Positions 10,075 to 17,721 of a DNA stretch of 64,000 nucleotides are shown in pieces (position 1 is the stretch's first letter; every line of letters starts with the position of its first letter). This stretch comes from Kumtagia sp963829135 (GTDB lineage: Bacteria; Pseudomonadota; Alphaproteobacteria; Rhizobiales; Rhizobiaceae), in NCBI GenBank assembly GCA_963829135.1, contig CAWHHO010000008.1, positions 868,001 through 932,000 on the forward strand, given 5' to 3'. The notes below the pieces were generated by a model. That model had not been told where the DNA came from and did not search any database. It saw only the letters and a program-made list of their open reading frames with translations. Both the position numbers and the translations under genes were made by a program.

Positions 10075-10967
10075 GCCTGCGCCCTCCGAATTCGAGATAG
10101 GCCCAAGGCACGACGACGATCATGACGCTGAGCAGCATCATCGTGGAAGCGGCGAAGCCCTGGCCAAGATTCTGGGCGAAGAACATGTAGTCATAGACAT
10201 ATTTCGCCGGCACTTCCGACGCGATGCCCGGCCCGCCGGAGGTTTGAGCAACAACGAGATCGTAGACCTTGACGATGCCGGCGGCGATGATCACCAGCGT
10301 CGTGATGAACACCGGCCGCATCATCGGGAATGACAATAAAAAGATAGGTTTTCCATGTCGGAATACCGTCGACGCGCGAAGCCTTCCAGATATCCTCGTC
10401 GATGCCGCGCAGCCCCGCCAACATCAGGCACATGATCAGCCCGGTGCCTTGCCAAAGGGCGGCGATCAGGATGCCGTAGATCACGATTTCGGAATTATAG
10501 AGCGGGTCGAAGGAAAAGCTTGTCCAGCCGAGACCCCGGACGACGCCCTGTATACCGAACTCGGGATTGAGCAGCCATTGCCAGACCAGCCCGGTGACGA
10601 TGAAGGACAGCGCGAAGGGGTACAGGAAAATGGTACGGAAGGCATCCTCGAACCGGATCTTCTGGTCGAGCATCGCTGCCAGCAGGAAGCCGATCACCAG
10701 CGAGAAGATCAGGGACAGGACCCCGTAGATTGCGAGATTCTCAATCGCGACCCACCAGCGCGGCGTCACCCAGAGGCGCTCATACTGGTCGAGACCGACA
10801 AAATTCAACCGCGGCAGCAGCTTCGAATTGGTGAACGAGTAGAGCACCGTCCAGGCAGTGCCGCCGACGAACACGAAGACGGCGGTAAGCACCATCGGTA
10901 TTGATGCAATCTTGGCGCTCAGGTTGCGGAACAACTGGCTCGGGCGCGCTGTTACAGGCTCGGTCAT
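10067..10967 (-). pseudogene. Carbohydrate ABC transporter permease, MalF type, one frameshift
   Basis: First permease of the operon. The N-terminal part has transmembrane segments and SFTNSKLLPRLNFVGLDQYERL. The EAA loop DEDIWKASRVDGIPTWKTYLFIVIP ends at a break, where one extra base lies in a G run at 10326-10328. Removing it joins the sequence to PMMRPVFITTLVI and the rest of the membrane domain, giving about 300 residues, the usual length. The stop overlaps the next permease start by 8 bp. A hairpin separates it from the upstream binding-protein gene. An artefactual insertion is likely, because the rest of the transport operon is intact. Confidence 0.87.
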
Positions 10968-11026
10968 TCGTAGGCCCGGCGGCAGGCCGCTGAAGCGACC
11001 TCCGTCCCAATCATGAAGGGAACTGC

Positions 11027-11053
11027 GCCGGTCCCCGAGTATCGGGAACCGGC
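11027..11053. terminator. Intercistronic hairpin after the sugar-binding-protein gene
   Basis: A stem-loop with near-complementary GCCGGTCCCCGA and TCGGGAACCGGC arms lies 20-45 bp beyond the binding-protein stop (minus strand), before the first permease. It has no T run. Such hairpins after ABC binding-protein genes often stabilise the upstream mRNA or partly end transcription, giving more binding protein than permease. That role is inferred. Confidence 0.55.
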
Positions 11054-11072
11054 AGAGACGGGTTTCAAGCCG

Positions 11073-12317
11073 CTATTCGGCCGAGGCGATGATCTCGACG
11101 AAGCGCTTCTGCGCGTCTTCCGGCGTCAGGCTCGCATTGGCGAAGAATTCGGAGAACAGATCCTCCTTCTGCTTTTGCGAGTCCTGAGACATCAACTGGT
11201 CGGTGCCCTGGATCACGTTGCCCTTGGCGAGGATGTCGAGACCCTTCTTCATGCAGTCATTGGCCGCATTCAGATCAACGTCGCCGCGCACCGGCAGCGA
11301 ACCCTTCTTCAGGTTGAAGGCAACCTGGGTGGTCGGGTTCAGCAGCGTCGAGGCGAGCACCAGCTGCGCCTTGGACTTTTCCTCATCCTTCAGCAACGGA
11401 AAATAGAAGGCGTCACCACCCGTGGAGATGATCTCGTTGACGCCGAGGCCCGGCAGGCAGGTGTAGTCCTTGCCGGCGACCTGACCGGCGACCTGGAACT
11501 CGCCCTGCGCCCAGTCACCCATGATCTGGCCGCCGGCCTTGCCGGTGATCACCAGATTGGTTGCCTGGTTCCAGTCCTGAACATTGCTACCCTTGGCCAT
11601 TTTTCGGGCGTCGTCGGCTGCCTTGAACACCTTGGCGATCTCGGGGCCGGCGGCCACGGCCTCGTCCTTTTCGCCGAAGACCTTGTTGAAGACGTCCTTG
11701 CCGGCGATGGCGACCATCAGCACGTCGAACGCACCAGCGGACTGCCAGGGTTGCCCGCCAACGGCGAGAGGGATGATGCCCTTGGCTTCGAGCGCCGGGG
11801 CGGCGGCAACGAACTCATCCCAGTTCTTCGGCACGGCAACGCCCGCATCGGCGAAGGCCTTGTTGGAAAGCCAAAGCCACTGCCAGGAATGGATATTGAC
11901 CGGTGCGCAATAAATCTTGCCGTCGATGGTGCAACTGTCGAGCAGGCTCTTCGGGCGGACGATCTCCGTCCACTTTTCCTTGGTCGCGACGTCGGTGAGA
12001 TCGCGCATCAAGCCGGCTTCGACCAATTCTTCCGCCTGGCGGCCATGGTTGAACTGCGTGGCGCCCATCGGGTCGCCGCCGGTGATACGGCTGATCATGA
12101 TCGGACGAGCAGTACCGCCGGAGCCGGCGATGGCGCCGTCCACCCACTTGTTGCCGGTAGCATCGAATGCTTTTGCGAGTTCGGCGACCGCGGCTGCCTC
12201 ACCGCCCGACGTCCACCAATGGGTGACTTCGAGATCGGTCGCAGAAGCCGGGACTGATAGATAAAGTGCAGCGCTGGCGGCAAGCGCAGCCTGCAAATAA
12301 CGATAACGCATCCGCAT
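11073..12317 (-). CDS. Sugar ABC transporter substrate-binding protein, CUT1 type
   Basis: A 414-residue periplasmic binding protein. The N-terminus has a basic stretch and a hydrophobic core ending near SVPASA, a typical Sec signal peptide cleaved around residue 26. The mature part begins TDLEVTHWWTSGGEAAAV, as in family-1 sugar-binding proteins, and contains aromatic residues suited to sugar stacking (NIHSWQWLWL). It is the first gene of the operon; an operator-like palindrome lies just before its start. Its partners are the two permeases and the ATPase downstream. The ligand is not known; the linked GH2 and GH43 genes suggest a hemicellulose-type oligosaccharide. Confidence 0.92.
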   Translation of the reverse strand: MRMRYRYLQAALAASAALYLSVPASATDLEVTHWWTSGGEAAAVAELAKAFDATGNKWVDGAIAGSGGTARPIMISRITGGDPMGATQFNHGRQAEELVEAGLMRDLTDVATKEKWTEIVRPKSLLDSCTIDGKIYCAPVNIHSWQWLWLSNKAFADAGVAVPKNWDEFVAAAPALEAKGIIPLAVGGQPWQSAGAFDVLMVAIAGKDVFNKVFGEKDEAVAAGPEIAKVFKAADDARKMAKGSNVQDWNQATNLVITGKAGGQIMGDWAQGEFQVAGQVAGKDYTCLPGLGVNEIISTGGDAFYFPLLKDEEKSKAQLVLASTLLNPTTQVAFNLKKGSLPVRGDVDLNAANDCMKKGLDILAKGNVIQGTDQLMSQDSQKQKEDLFSEFFANASLTPEDAQKRFVEIIASAE

Positions 12318-12328
12318 TCCTCCCTGAA

Positions 12329-12342
12329 CTGAAACGTTACAG
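12329..12342. promoter_or_regulatory. LacI-type operator-like palindrome, copy 1 (operon side)
   Basis: CTGAAACGTTACAG lies 12 bp before the binding-protein start. It is a near-perfect palindrome centred on AACGTT with the central CG typical of LacI-family operators. It is the exact reverse complement of the copy at 12593-12606, and both sit in the divergent gap beside a LacI-type gene. Binding by that regulator is inferred. Confidence 0.7.
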
Positions 12343-12592
12343 ATAATTGCATAGGGGATTTGACAAACGAGCGCAAGCCCATCAAATCACATCAGTGCCA
12401 ATTTTTTCGCGGCTCGAATAAAATTCGTGCAAATTATGCGCTGCGCTGCATCATTTTGGCGCTGCAATGCACCAATCTTTGCAGCCTTAGCGGAAAAGTC
12501 AGCATTGATGTCCTACCAGTGGGATCGCAACGAAAACGAAAGCATCTTGAAACCCTCCCGAAATCCGCCCCGATTGCTATCCGGAAAAAAAT

Positions 12593-12606
12593 CTGTAACG
12601 TTTCAG
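12593..12606. promoter_or_regulatory. LacI-type operator-like palindrome, copy 2 (regulator side)
   Basis: CTGTAACGTTTCAG, the exact reverse complement of the copy at 12329-12342, lies about 84 bp before the LacI-type regulator start. The two sites are 264 bp apart, so looping by a tetramer, or separate control of the two divergent promoters, is possible. No other copy was noticed in the window. Confidence 0.7.
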
Positions 12607-12689
12607 ATATTCACGGATCATGACCAACCCGGAGTGACATCGGCGCACGGCGATTGTGGTCGGGGCAGGTTGCTGAGAGGCGGGGCGGC

Positions 12690-13733
12690 ATGGAGTCCGG
12701 AGACAATGAGGGACAAGGCGGCACACAAGCGGCGGAGGCGGCGCGGCCGACGCTGAAAACCATCGCGTTCATGACCGGTCTGGGCATTACGACCGTGTCG
12801 CGCGCGCTGAAGGATGCGCCTGAAATCGGAGAAGAGACCCGCCGGCGCGTCCAGTTGGTGGCGCGGCAGGTCGGCTATCGACCGAATCGCGCCGGCGTAC
12901 GGTTGCGGACGGGCAAAACCAACGTCATCAGTCTGGTGCTGAATACGGAAGAGCAGGTTGGCGGCTTCGTTTCCGATCTCATCTACGGCATTTCCGAGGA
13001 ACTGGCGCAGACGCCCTACCACCTGATCGTGACGCCCTACTCGCGCAGCAATGACCCGTTGGAACCGGTGCGCTACATTGTCGAAACCGGTTCGGCCGAC
13101 GGCATCATCATTTCGCGTACAGAGCCGAAGGACTCACGGGTGCGCTATATGACCGAGCGTGGCTTTCCATTCGCGACCCACGGTCGAACCCACATGGGAA
13201 TAGAGCATCCGTTCCACGATTTCGACAATCGCGCCTATGCGGCAGCGGCGGTCCACAAACTGGCGGAACTCGGCAGAAAGCAAATCGCCCTGCTGGCGCC
13301 GCCGCCCAACCTCGCCTTCCATTACCATATGCGCGAGGGGTTTCTGGAAGCGTTGGCAGATTGCCGTCTCGCGGAGATACCCTTCCTCGGCGCTACGATC
13401 GACAATACGATCGATGACATCCGCGCCCGCGCATTCGAGTTGATGCAGCGGCCGAACCGGCCGGACGGCATTGTGTCCGGCAGCGGCCAGGCGACCTTCT
13501 CCCTGGTGGCCGCCGCAGAGGATGCCGGGCTGGTAATCGGCAAGGACATCGATATCGTGTCGAAGCAGTCGTCGAGGCTCCTTCACCTGCTGAAGCCGAC
13601 GCTTTACGTTGTGAATGAAAGCGTGCGGCTTGCCGGCCATTCCCTGGCACGGTCCGTGTTGGGCGCAATCGACGGCAAGGATCCGAGGTCGTTGCAGAGC
13701 CTGACCGTACCGACCCTGGTGGAGCCGCGATAA
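12690..13733 (+). CDS. LacI-family transcriptional regulator of the adjacent sugar operon
   Basis: A 347-residue regulator. The N-terminal HTH (TLKTIAFMTGLGITTVSRAL, then a hinge helix around RPNRAGVRLRTGKTN) is followed by a periplasmic-binding-protein-like effector domain. I chose the ATG at 12690, preceded by GAGAGGCGG, over an upstream TTG at 12654, because LacI proteins start shortly before the HTH. It is transcribed away from the sugar operon, and the shared gap holds two copies of an operator-like palindrome. It probably represses the operon until an imported sugar binds. The inducer is unknown. Confidence 0.9.
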   Translation: MESGDNEGQGGTQAAEAARPTLKTIAFMTGLGITTVSRALKDAPEIGEETRRRVQLVARQVGYRPNRAGVRLRTGKTNVISLVLNTEEQVGGFVSDLIYGISEELAQTPYHLIVTPYSRSNDPLEPVRYIVETGSADGIIISRTEPKDSRVRYMTERGFPFATHGRTHMGIEHPFHDFDNRAYAAAAVHKLAELGRKQIALLAPPPNLAFHYHMREGFLEALADCRLAEIPFLGATIDNTIDDIRARAFELMQRPNRPDGIVSGSGQATFSLVAAAEDAGLVIGKDIDIVSKQSSRLLHLLKPTLYVVNESVRLAGHSLARSVLGAIDGKDPRSLQSLTVPTLVEPR

Positions 13734-13799
13734 CATCCCTTTCTCCGTTTACGGCAGGGCAATCGCACATGGCAGACTTAGTGGGTGAACACTAGCGAG

Positions 13800-13875
13800 A
13801 CGCGTCCTTCCCTGTTGTCATCCTCGACCTCGGGAGCGAGCGAAGCGAAGGGAGTGTATCGGAGATGACGACAAG
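13800..13875. repeat. Short palindromic intergenic repeat between convergent genes
   Basis: The 196-bp gap between the LacI-type gene and gnd contains a repeat with complementary GTTGTCATCCTC and GAGATGACGAC ends around a GAGCGAGCGAAGCGAAG core. It resembles short rhizobial intergenic repeats; a related TTCGCTTCGCTC core occurs at 32.9 and 34.35 kb. It may help end both converging transcripts. Nothing else is visible in the gap. Confidence 0.55.
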
Positions 13876-13929
13876 GAGAAAAGTCCGGGGCTGGTTTCCA
13901 CCCTCCGCATTCTCCAAATGAAGGGGCGA

Positions 13930-15366
13930 TCAGGCGAAATCGGCGAGCCCGCTGCCCCAAGGGCCGTGATGCTTGTCGACGCCATCCACCCTGTCAAAAC
14001 CGTGCGCACCGAAGAAGTCGCGCTGTGCCTGGATCAGGTTCGCGGTGCCTCGGCCACGGCGATAGCTATCGAAATAGCCAAGTGCCGAGGCAAGTGCCGG
14101 CACGGCGAGGCCATTGAGCGCCGCAACCGACACGGCGCGACGGAGAGCGCCATCGGTTTCCTTCAGCATCGCTGCGAATGCAGGCGTAACCACCAGATTG
14201 TCGGCATCAGGGGCTGAGCGGAATGCCGAAGTGATGTCGTCGAGGAACTGGGAACGGATGATACAGCCGGCACGCCAGATCTGCGCGATGGTCGGCATCG
14301 GCAGGTTCCAGCCGAATGCCTTGGACGCCTCCGCCATAACCGCGAAGCCCTGCGCATAGGCGCCGATCTTGCCGGCAAGCAGTGCCAGTTCGAGGTCCGC
14401 GATGAGCTGCTTGCGGTCCAGCGACTTGATCTGGCTAGAGTTCGGCAAGCCAAGTATCTTCTCGGCGCTTTCACGCTGTGCCTTGAAGGAGGACAGGCTG
14501 CGGGCGGCAACCGCCGCTTCGATGCCGGTGGCCGGAACACCCATATTCTGCGCTTCGATCACCGACCATTTGCCCGTGCCCTTCTGGCCGGCCTTATCGA
14601 CAATCATGTCGACCATCGGCTTGCCGCTGATAGGATCGGTCGCGCCGAGCACGATGCCGGAAATCTCGATGAGATAGGATTCGAGCCGGCCCTTGTTCCA
14701 GGTGTTGAATATCTCGTGGCATTCGGAAGCCGAGAGGCCCAAACCGTCGCGCAGCACGCCATAAATCTCGGCGATCATCTGCATGTCGGCATATTCGATG
14801 CCGTTGTGGATGGTCTTGACGAAATGGCCGGCGCCGTTCGGCCCGAGCCATGCGGCGCAGGGCTCGCCCTTGTATTTTGCGGATATGTCGAGCAGCACCT
14901 GCTCGACGCGCTTGAACGACTGCTCGGTGCCGCCCGCCATGATCGACGGGCCGTGGCGCGCGCCTTCCTCGCCACCCGACACGCCCATGCCAATGAAGGT
15001 CAGGCCGCTGCCGTCGAGTTCGGCGAAGCGCCGCATGGTGTCGCGAAAATTGGCGTTGCCAGCATCGATGATTATGTCATCGGCCGAGAGCACGCCGCGC
15101 AGCAGCGCGATTTGCTCATCCACCGGCTTGCCGGCCTGCGTCATGATGATGACCGGGCGCGGCGGCTGAATGGCTGCGGCCAGCTCAGCCATGCTTTCGC
15201 ATGGAATGACCATATCCCTAAGCGGACCGGCATTGGCAGCGAAATCGTGGGTACGGGAAGTGGTGCGGTTGTAAACGGCGATACGATGGCCTTTTTCGGC
15301 GATATTCAGCGCCAGGTTCGATCCCATAACGCCAAGGCCGATCAGGCCGATTTCGGCTTTTTGCAT
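13930..15366 (-). CDS. gnd: 6-phosphogluconate dehydrogenase, decarboxylating
   Basis: Oxidative pentose phosphate pathway enzyme converting 6-phosphogluconate to ribulose 5-phosphate with NADP reduction, cytoplasmic. The N-terminal Rossmann motif is IGLIGLGVMGSNLALN. The substrate site includes MGVSGGEEGARHGPSIM and the catalytic Lys/His/Asn segment KTIHNGIEYADM, and the all-alpha C-terminal domain is complete. With the ATG at 15366, preceded by AGGGACGGAA, the protein has 478 residues, close to the usual length. An in-frame upstream ATG would add 29 residues not seen in the family. It is convergent with the LacI-type gene and not obviously in an operon. Confidence 0.95.
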   Translation of the reverse strand: MQKAEIGLIGLGVMGSNLALNIAEKGHRIAVYNRTTSRTHDFAANAGPLRDMVIPCESMAELAAAIQPPRPVIIMTQAGKPVDEQIALLRGVLSADDIIIDAGNANFRDTMRRFAELDGSGLTFIGMGVSGGEEGARHGPSIMAGGTEQSFKRVEQVLLDISAKYKGEPCAAWLGPNGAGHFVKTIHNGIEYADMQMIAEIYGVLRDGLGLSASECHEIFNTWNKGRLESYLIEISGIVLGATDPISGKPMVDMIVDKAGQKGTGKWSVIEAQNMGVPATGIEAAVAARSLSSFKAQRESAEKILGLPNSSQIKSLDRKQLIADLELALLAGKIGAYAQGFAVMAEASKAFGWNLPMPTIAQIWRAGCIIRSQFLDDITSAFRSAPDADNLVVTPAFAAMLKETDGALRRAVSVAALNGLAVPALASALGYFDSYRRGRGTANLIQAQRDFFGAHGFDRVDGVDKHHGPWGSGLADFA

Positions 15367-15465
15367 ATCGCGTTCCGTCCCTAGAATTTTCTTTTCGATC
15401 CGCCCTGAACAGACGGTCGCGCGATGTTTGACGCCCAGCAGGCGCTTCGTCAACCTGCGATGAAT

Positions 15466-15596
15466 TGGTAAGCCGTCGTTCGTCGGTCGTGGGTCGACAG
15501 GTTCAAGAGCGTATAGTGGTTTGCCCTATCGGCCGCCCTCACAAATGCCAAGGACGACCGACGTATGACGACCTACGAACTACGACCCGCCAACGC
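15466..15596. repeat. Inverted repeat between gnd and mntR
   Basis: The region between the two minus-strand genes has complementary segments: TCGTTCGTCGGTCGT near 15477-15491 and ACGACCGACG near 15552-15561, with a nearby ACGACCTACGAACTACGAC. It forms a long imperfect hairpin that runs into the 3' end of mntR. It is probably another palindromic intergenic element and may also act in termination. Confidence 0.45.
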
Positions 15597-16085
15597 CTTG
15601 CGAAAGGCCTCGAGCGTCTCGGCGCTGACATGGTGTTCGATGCCTTCCGCATCGATGCGAGCCGTCCCGGCACTCACGCCGAGCGAGCGCAAGAAGGCTT
15701 CGACGATCTCGTGGCGGGTGCGGCTGTCATTCGCCAACTTGACCCCCGCCTCCGTGAGGAACACCCCGCGATAGGGTTTGCGCGTGACATAGCCCTCCGT
15801 ACAAAGCCGTGCCAGCATTTTGGCGACCGTCGGCTGCGCCACGCCGAGTCGCGCCGCGATATCCACCTGCCGCGCCTCGTTGCCATCCTCGATCAGATCG
15901 GCGATCAATTCGACATAGTCCTCGACCAACGAGGTCTTTCGCGCCTCGCGCGACTGCCGGAATCCTTCCAAATGGGCTTCTGCCGCCGGTAGCGGCTTCG
16001 GTTGCGGCGCCGGACGGCGTTTTACTGGCAAGGTCGGGGTTCCCAGGAATGTGACACATGAATCATAGCATGGACTTTCTTCCAT
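15573..16085 (-). CDS. mntR: Manganese-responsive regulator MntR, DtxR family
   Basis: Predicted metal-dependent DNA-binding protein of about 170 residues. The winged HTH reads DYVELIADLIEDGNEARQVDIAARLGVAQPTVAKML (given here only as its boundaries, DYVEL to VAKML), followed by a dimerisation and metal-binding helix region with EIVEAFLRSLGV and EGIEHHVS, in which Glu and His residues bind Mn(II). It is divergent from mntH, the Mn transporter it is expected to repress. The start is uncertain: ATG 16085 is used here, but a later GTG or ATG would give the more usual length of about 140-150 residues. Confidence 0.85.
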   Translation of the reverse strand: MEESPCYDSCVTFLGTPTLPVKRRPAPQPKPLPAAEAHLEGFRQSREARKTSLVEDYVELIADLIEDGNEARQVDIAARLGVAQPTVAKMLARLCTEGYVTRKPYRGVFLTEAGVKLANDSRTRHEIVEAFLRSLGVSAGTARIDAEGIEHHVSAETLEAFRKALAGRSS

Positions 16086-16264
16086 AGCTCGAATTTCGAC
16101 CGGCGCCACCCCGTCGCATCTGATTAGCCTGAACGCCGCATACCCCTGGCGATAACATCGGGGGCAATCCAGACAATAGAGCCCAATAAAACTAATATAG
16201 CCTATTGCATAATGTTGAGACTTGGCGCAGATTGCGGCCAACTGGAAGTTCCGAAAGCGTCCGC

Positions 16265-17623
16265 ATGACCGATATTGCCGCAAAAACCGTGCTGGAGCCG
16301 GATACCGCCTGGCGATATGCCGACCGCGAGCAGCGGGTGAGCCTGCCGGAAGTGAACTCTTCGATCTTCGTTCCCACGGGGGGGACGTGGTTCCGGCGCA
16401 TGCTGGCCTTCACGGGGCCGGGTTACATGGTCTCGGTCGGCTACATGGACCCCGGCAACTGGGCCACCGACCTCGCCGGCGGTTCGAGGTTCGGCTACAC
16501 GCTTCTCTGCGTCATCCTGCTGTCGAACCTGATGGCGATCCTGCTGCAGGCACTAGCCGCGCGGTTGGGCATCGTCACCGGTCGCGACCTGGCGCAGGCC
16601 TGCCGCGACAGTTTTCCCCGTCCGGTCAACTTCATGCTATGGGTCGCCTGCGAACTGGCGATCATCGCTTGCGATCTTGCCGAAGTCATCGGTACGGCGA
16701 TCGCTTTGCAGCTTCTGTTCGGCATCCCCTTGATAACCGGCGCTCTCATCACCGCTCTCGATGCGTTCCTGCTGCTGCTTTTGATGAACAAGGGCTTTCG
16801 CTATCTCGAAGCCTTCGTCATATCGCTGCTGATCATTATCGCGTTCTGTTTCGTCGTACAAATCGTTGCGGCCGCACCGCCGATCGCCGCCGTTCTCCAG
16901 GGTTTCCTGCCTTCGACGCAGGTCGTGACCAATCCGGAAATGCTCTACATCGCCATCGGCATCCTCGGCGCGACGGTGATGCCTCATAATCTCTACCTGC
17001 ACTCCTCGATCGTTCAGACCCGCGCCTATCCGCGCAACGATGCCGGCAAGCGCGATGCGATCAAATGGGCGACGACCGACAGCACAATTGCGCTGATGCT
17101 CGCGCTGTTCATCAATGCTTCGATCCTCATCGTCGCGGCCGCCGCATTTCACTCGAGCGGCAACACCGATGTCGCCGAAATCGGCCAGGCGCATGAGCTG
17201 CTTTCGCCGCTGCTCGGCCTCGGTATCGCATCGACGTTGTTTGCCATTGCGTTGCTCGCGTCAGGACTGAACTCAACGGTAACGGCAACGCTTGCCGGCC
17301 AGATCGTCATGGAAGGGTTCCTGCGGCTTCGACTGCCACAGATCGCGCGCCGGCTGCTGACGCGCGGCATCGCCATCATTCCGGTCGTGGTGGTCACGGC
17401 GCTCTACGGCGAGAGCGGCACGGCAGAGCTCCTCGTGCTGAGCCAGGTCGTCCTTTCCATGCAACTGCCTTTCGCCGTCATCCCGTTGGTGTATTTCGTC
17501 GCGGACCGCCGCAAGATGGGCGCCTTTGTCATACCCGGCTGGGTAAAGGCGCTTGCCTGGATCACCGCCGCGATCATCGTGACGCTCAACCTCAAGCTGC
17601 TCTACGATACGTTCATCGGTTAG
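16265..17623 (+). CDS. mntH: Nramp-family manganese/divalent-metal transporter MntH
   Basis: Proton-coupled Mn(II) uptake protein of the inner membrane, 452 residues from the ATG at 16265. The Nramp metal-site motif DPGNWATD lies in helix 1, and the second metal-site motif MPHNLYLHS lies in helix 6. About eleven hydrophobic segments are present. The upstream in-frame extension from 16205 lacks family similarity. The divergent mntR suggests Mn-dependent repression; the shared gap (16086-16264) is AT-richer than its surroundings and contains weak palindromes, but I cannot assign an MntR or Mur box with confidence. Confidence 0.93.
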   Translation: MTDIAAKTVLEPDTAWRYADREQRVSLPEVNSSIFVPTGGTWFRRMLAFTGPGYMVSVGYMDPGNWATDLAGGSRFGYTLLCVILLSNLMAILLQALAARLGIVTGRDLAQACRDSFPRPVNFMLWVACELAIIACDLAEVIGTAIALQLLFGIPLITGALITALDAFLLLLLMNKGFRYLEAFVISLLIIIAFCFVVQIVAAAPPIAAVLQGFLPSTQVVTNPEMLYIAIGILGATVMPHNLYLHSSIVQTRAYPRNDAGKRDAIKWATTDSTIALMLALFINASILIVAAAAFHSSGNTDVAEIGQAHELLSPLLGLGIASTLFAIALLASGLNSTVTATLAGQIVMEGFLRLRLPQIARRLLTRGIAIIPVVVVTALYGESGTAELLVLSQVVLSMQLPFAVIPLVYFVADRRKMGAFVIPGWVKALAWITAAIIVTLNLKLLYDTFIG

Positions 17624-17721
17624 CGCGTCGGTTTCGGCGGGACCGAGCGAAGTTCTTAGCGTCGCCGCAGGGCGAGCGGTGCCGACTTGAAATTCGCCCA
17701 CTTGTGATCACATTGGACGGC

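Noticed and set aside
16086..16264. MntR or Mur box between mntR and mntH
   Set aside because: Only weak AT-rich palindromes are visible; none could be matched confidently.
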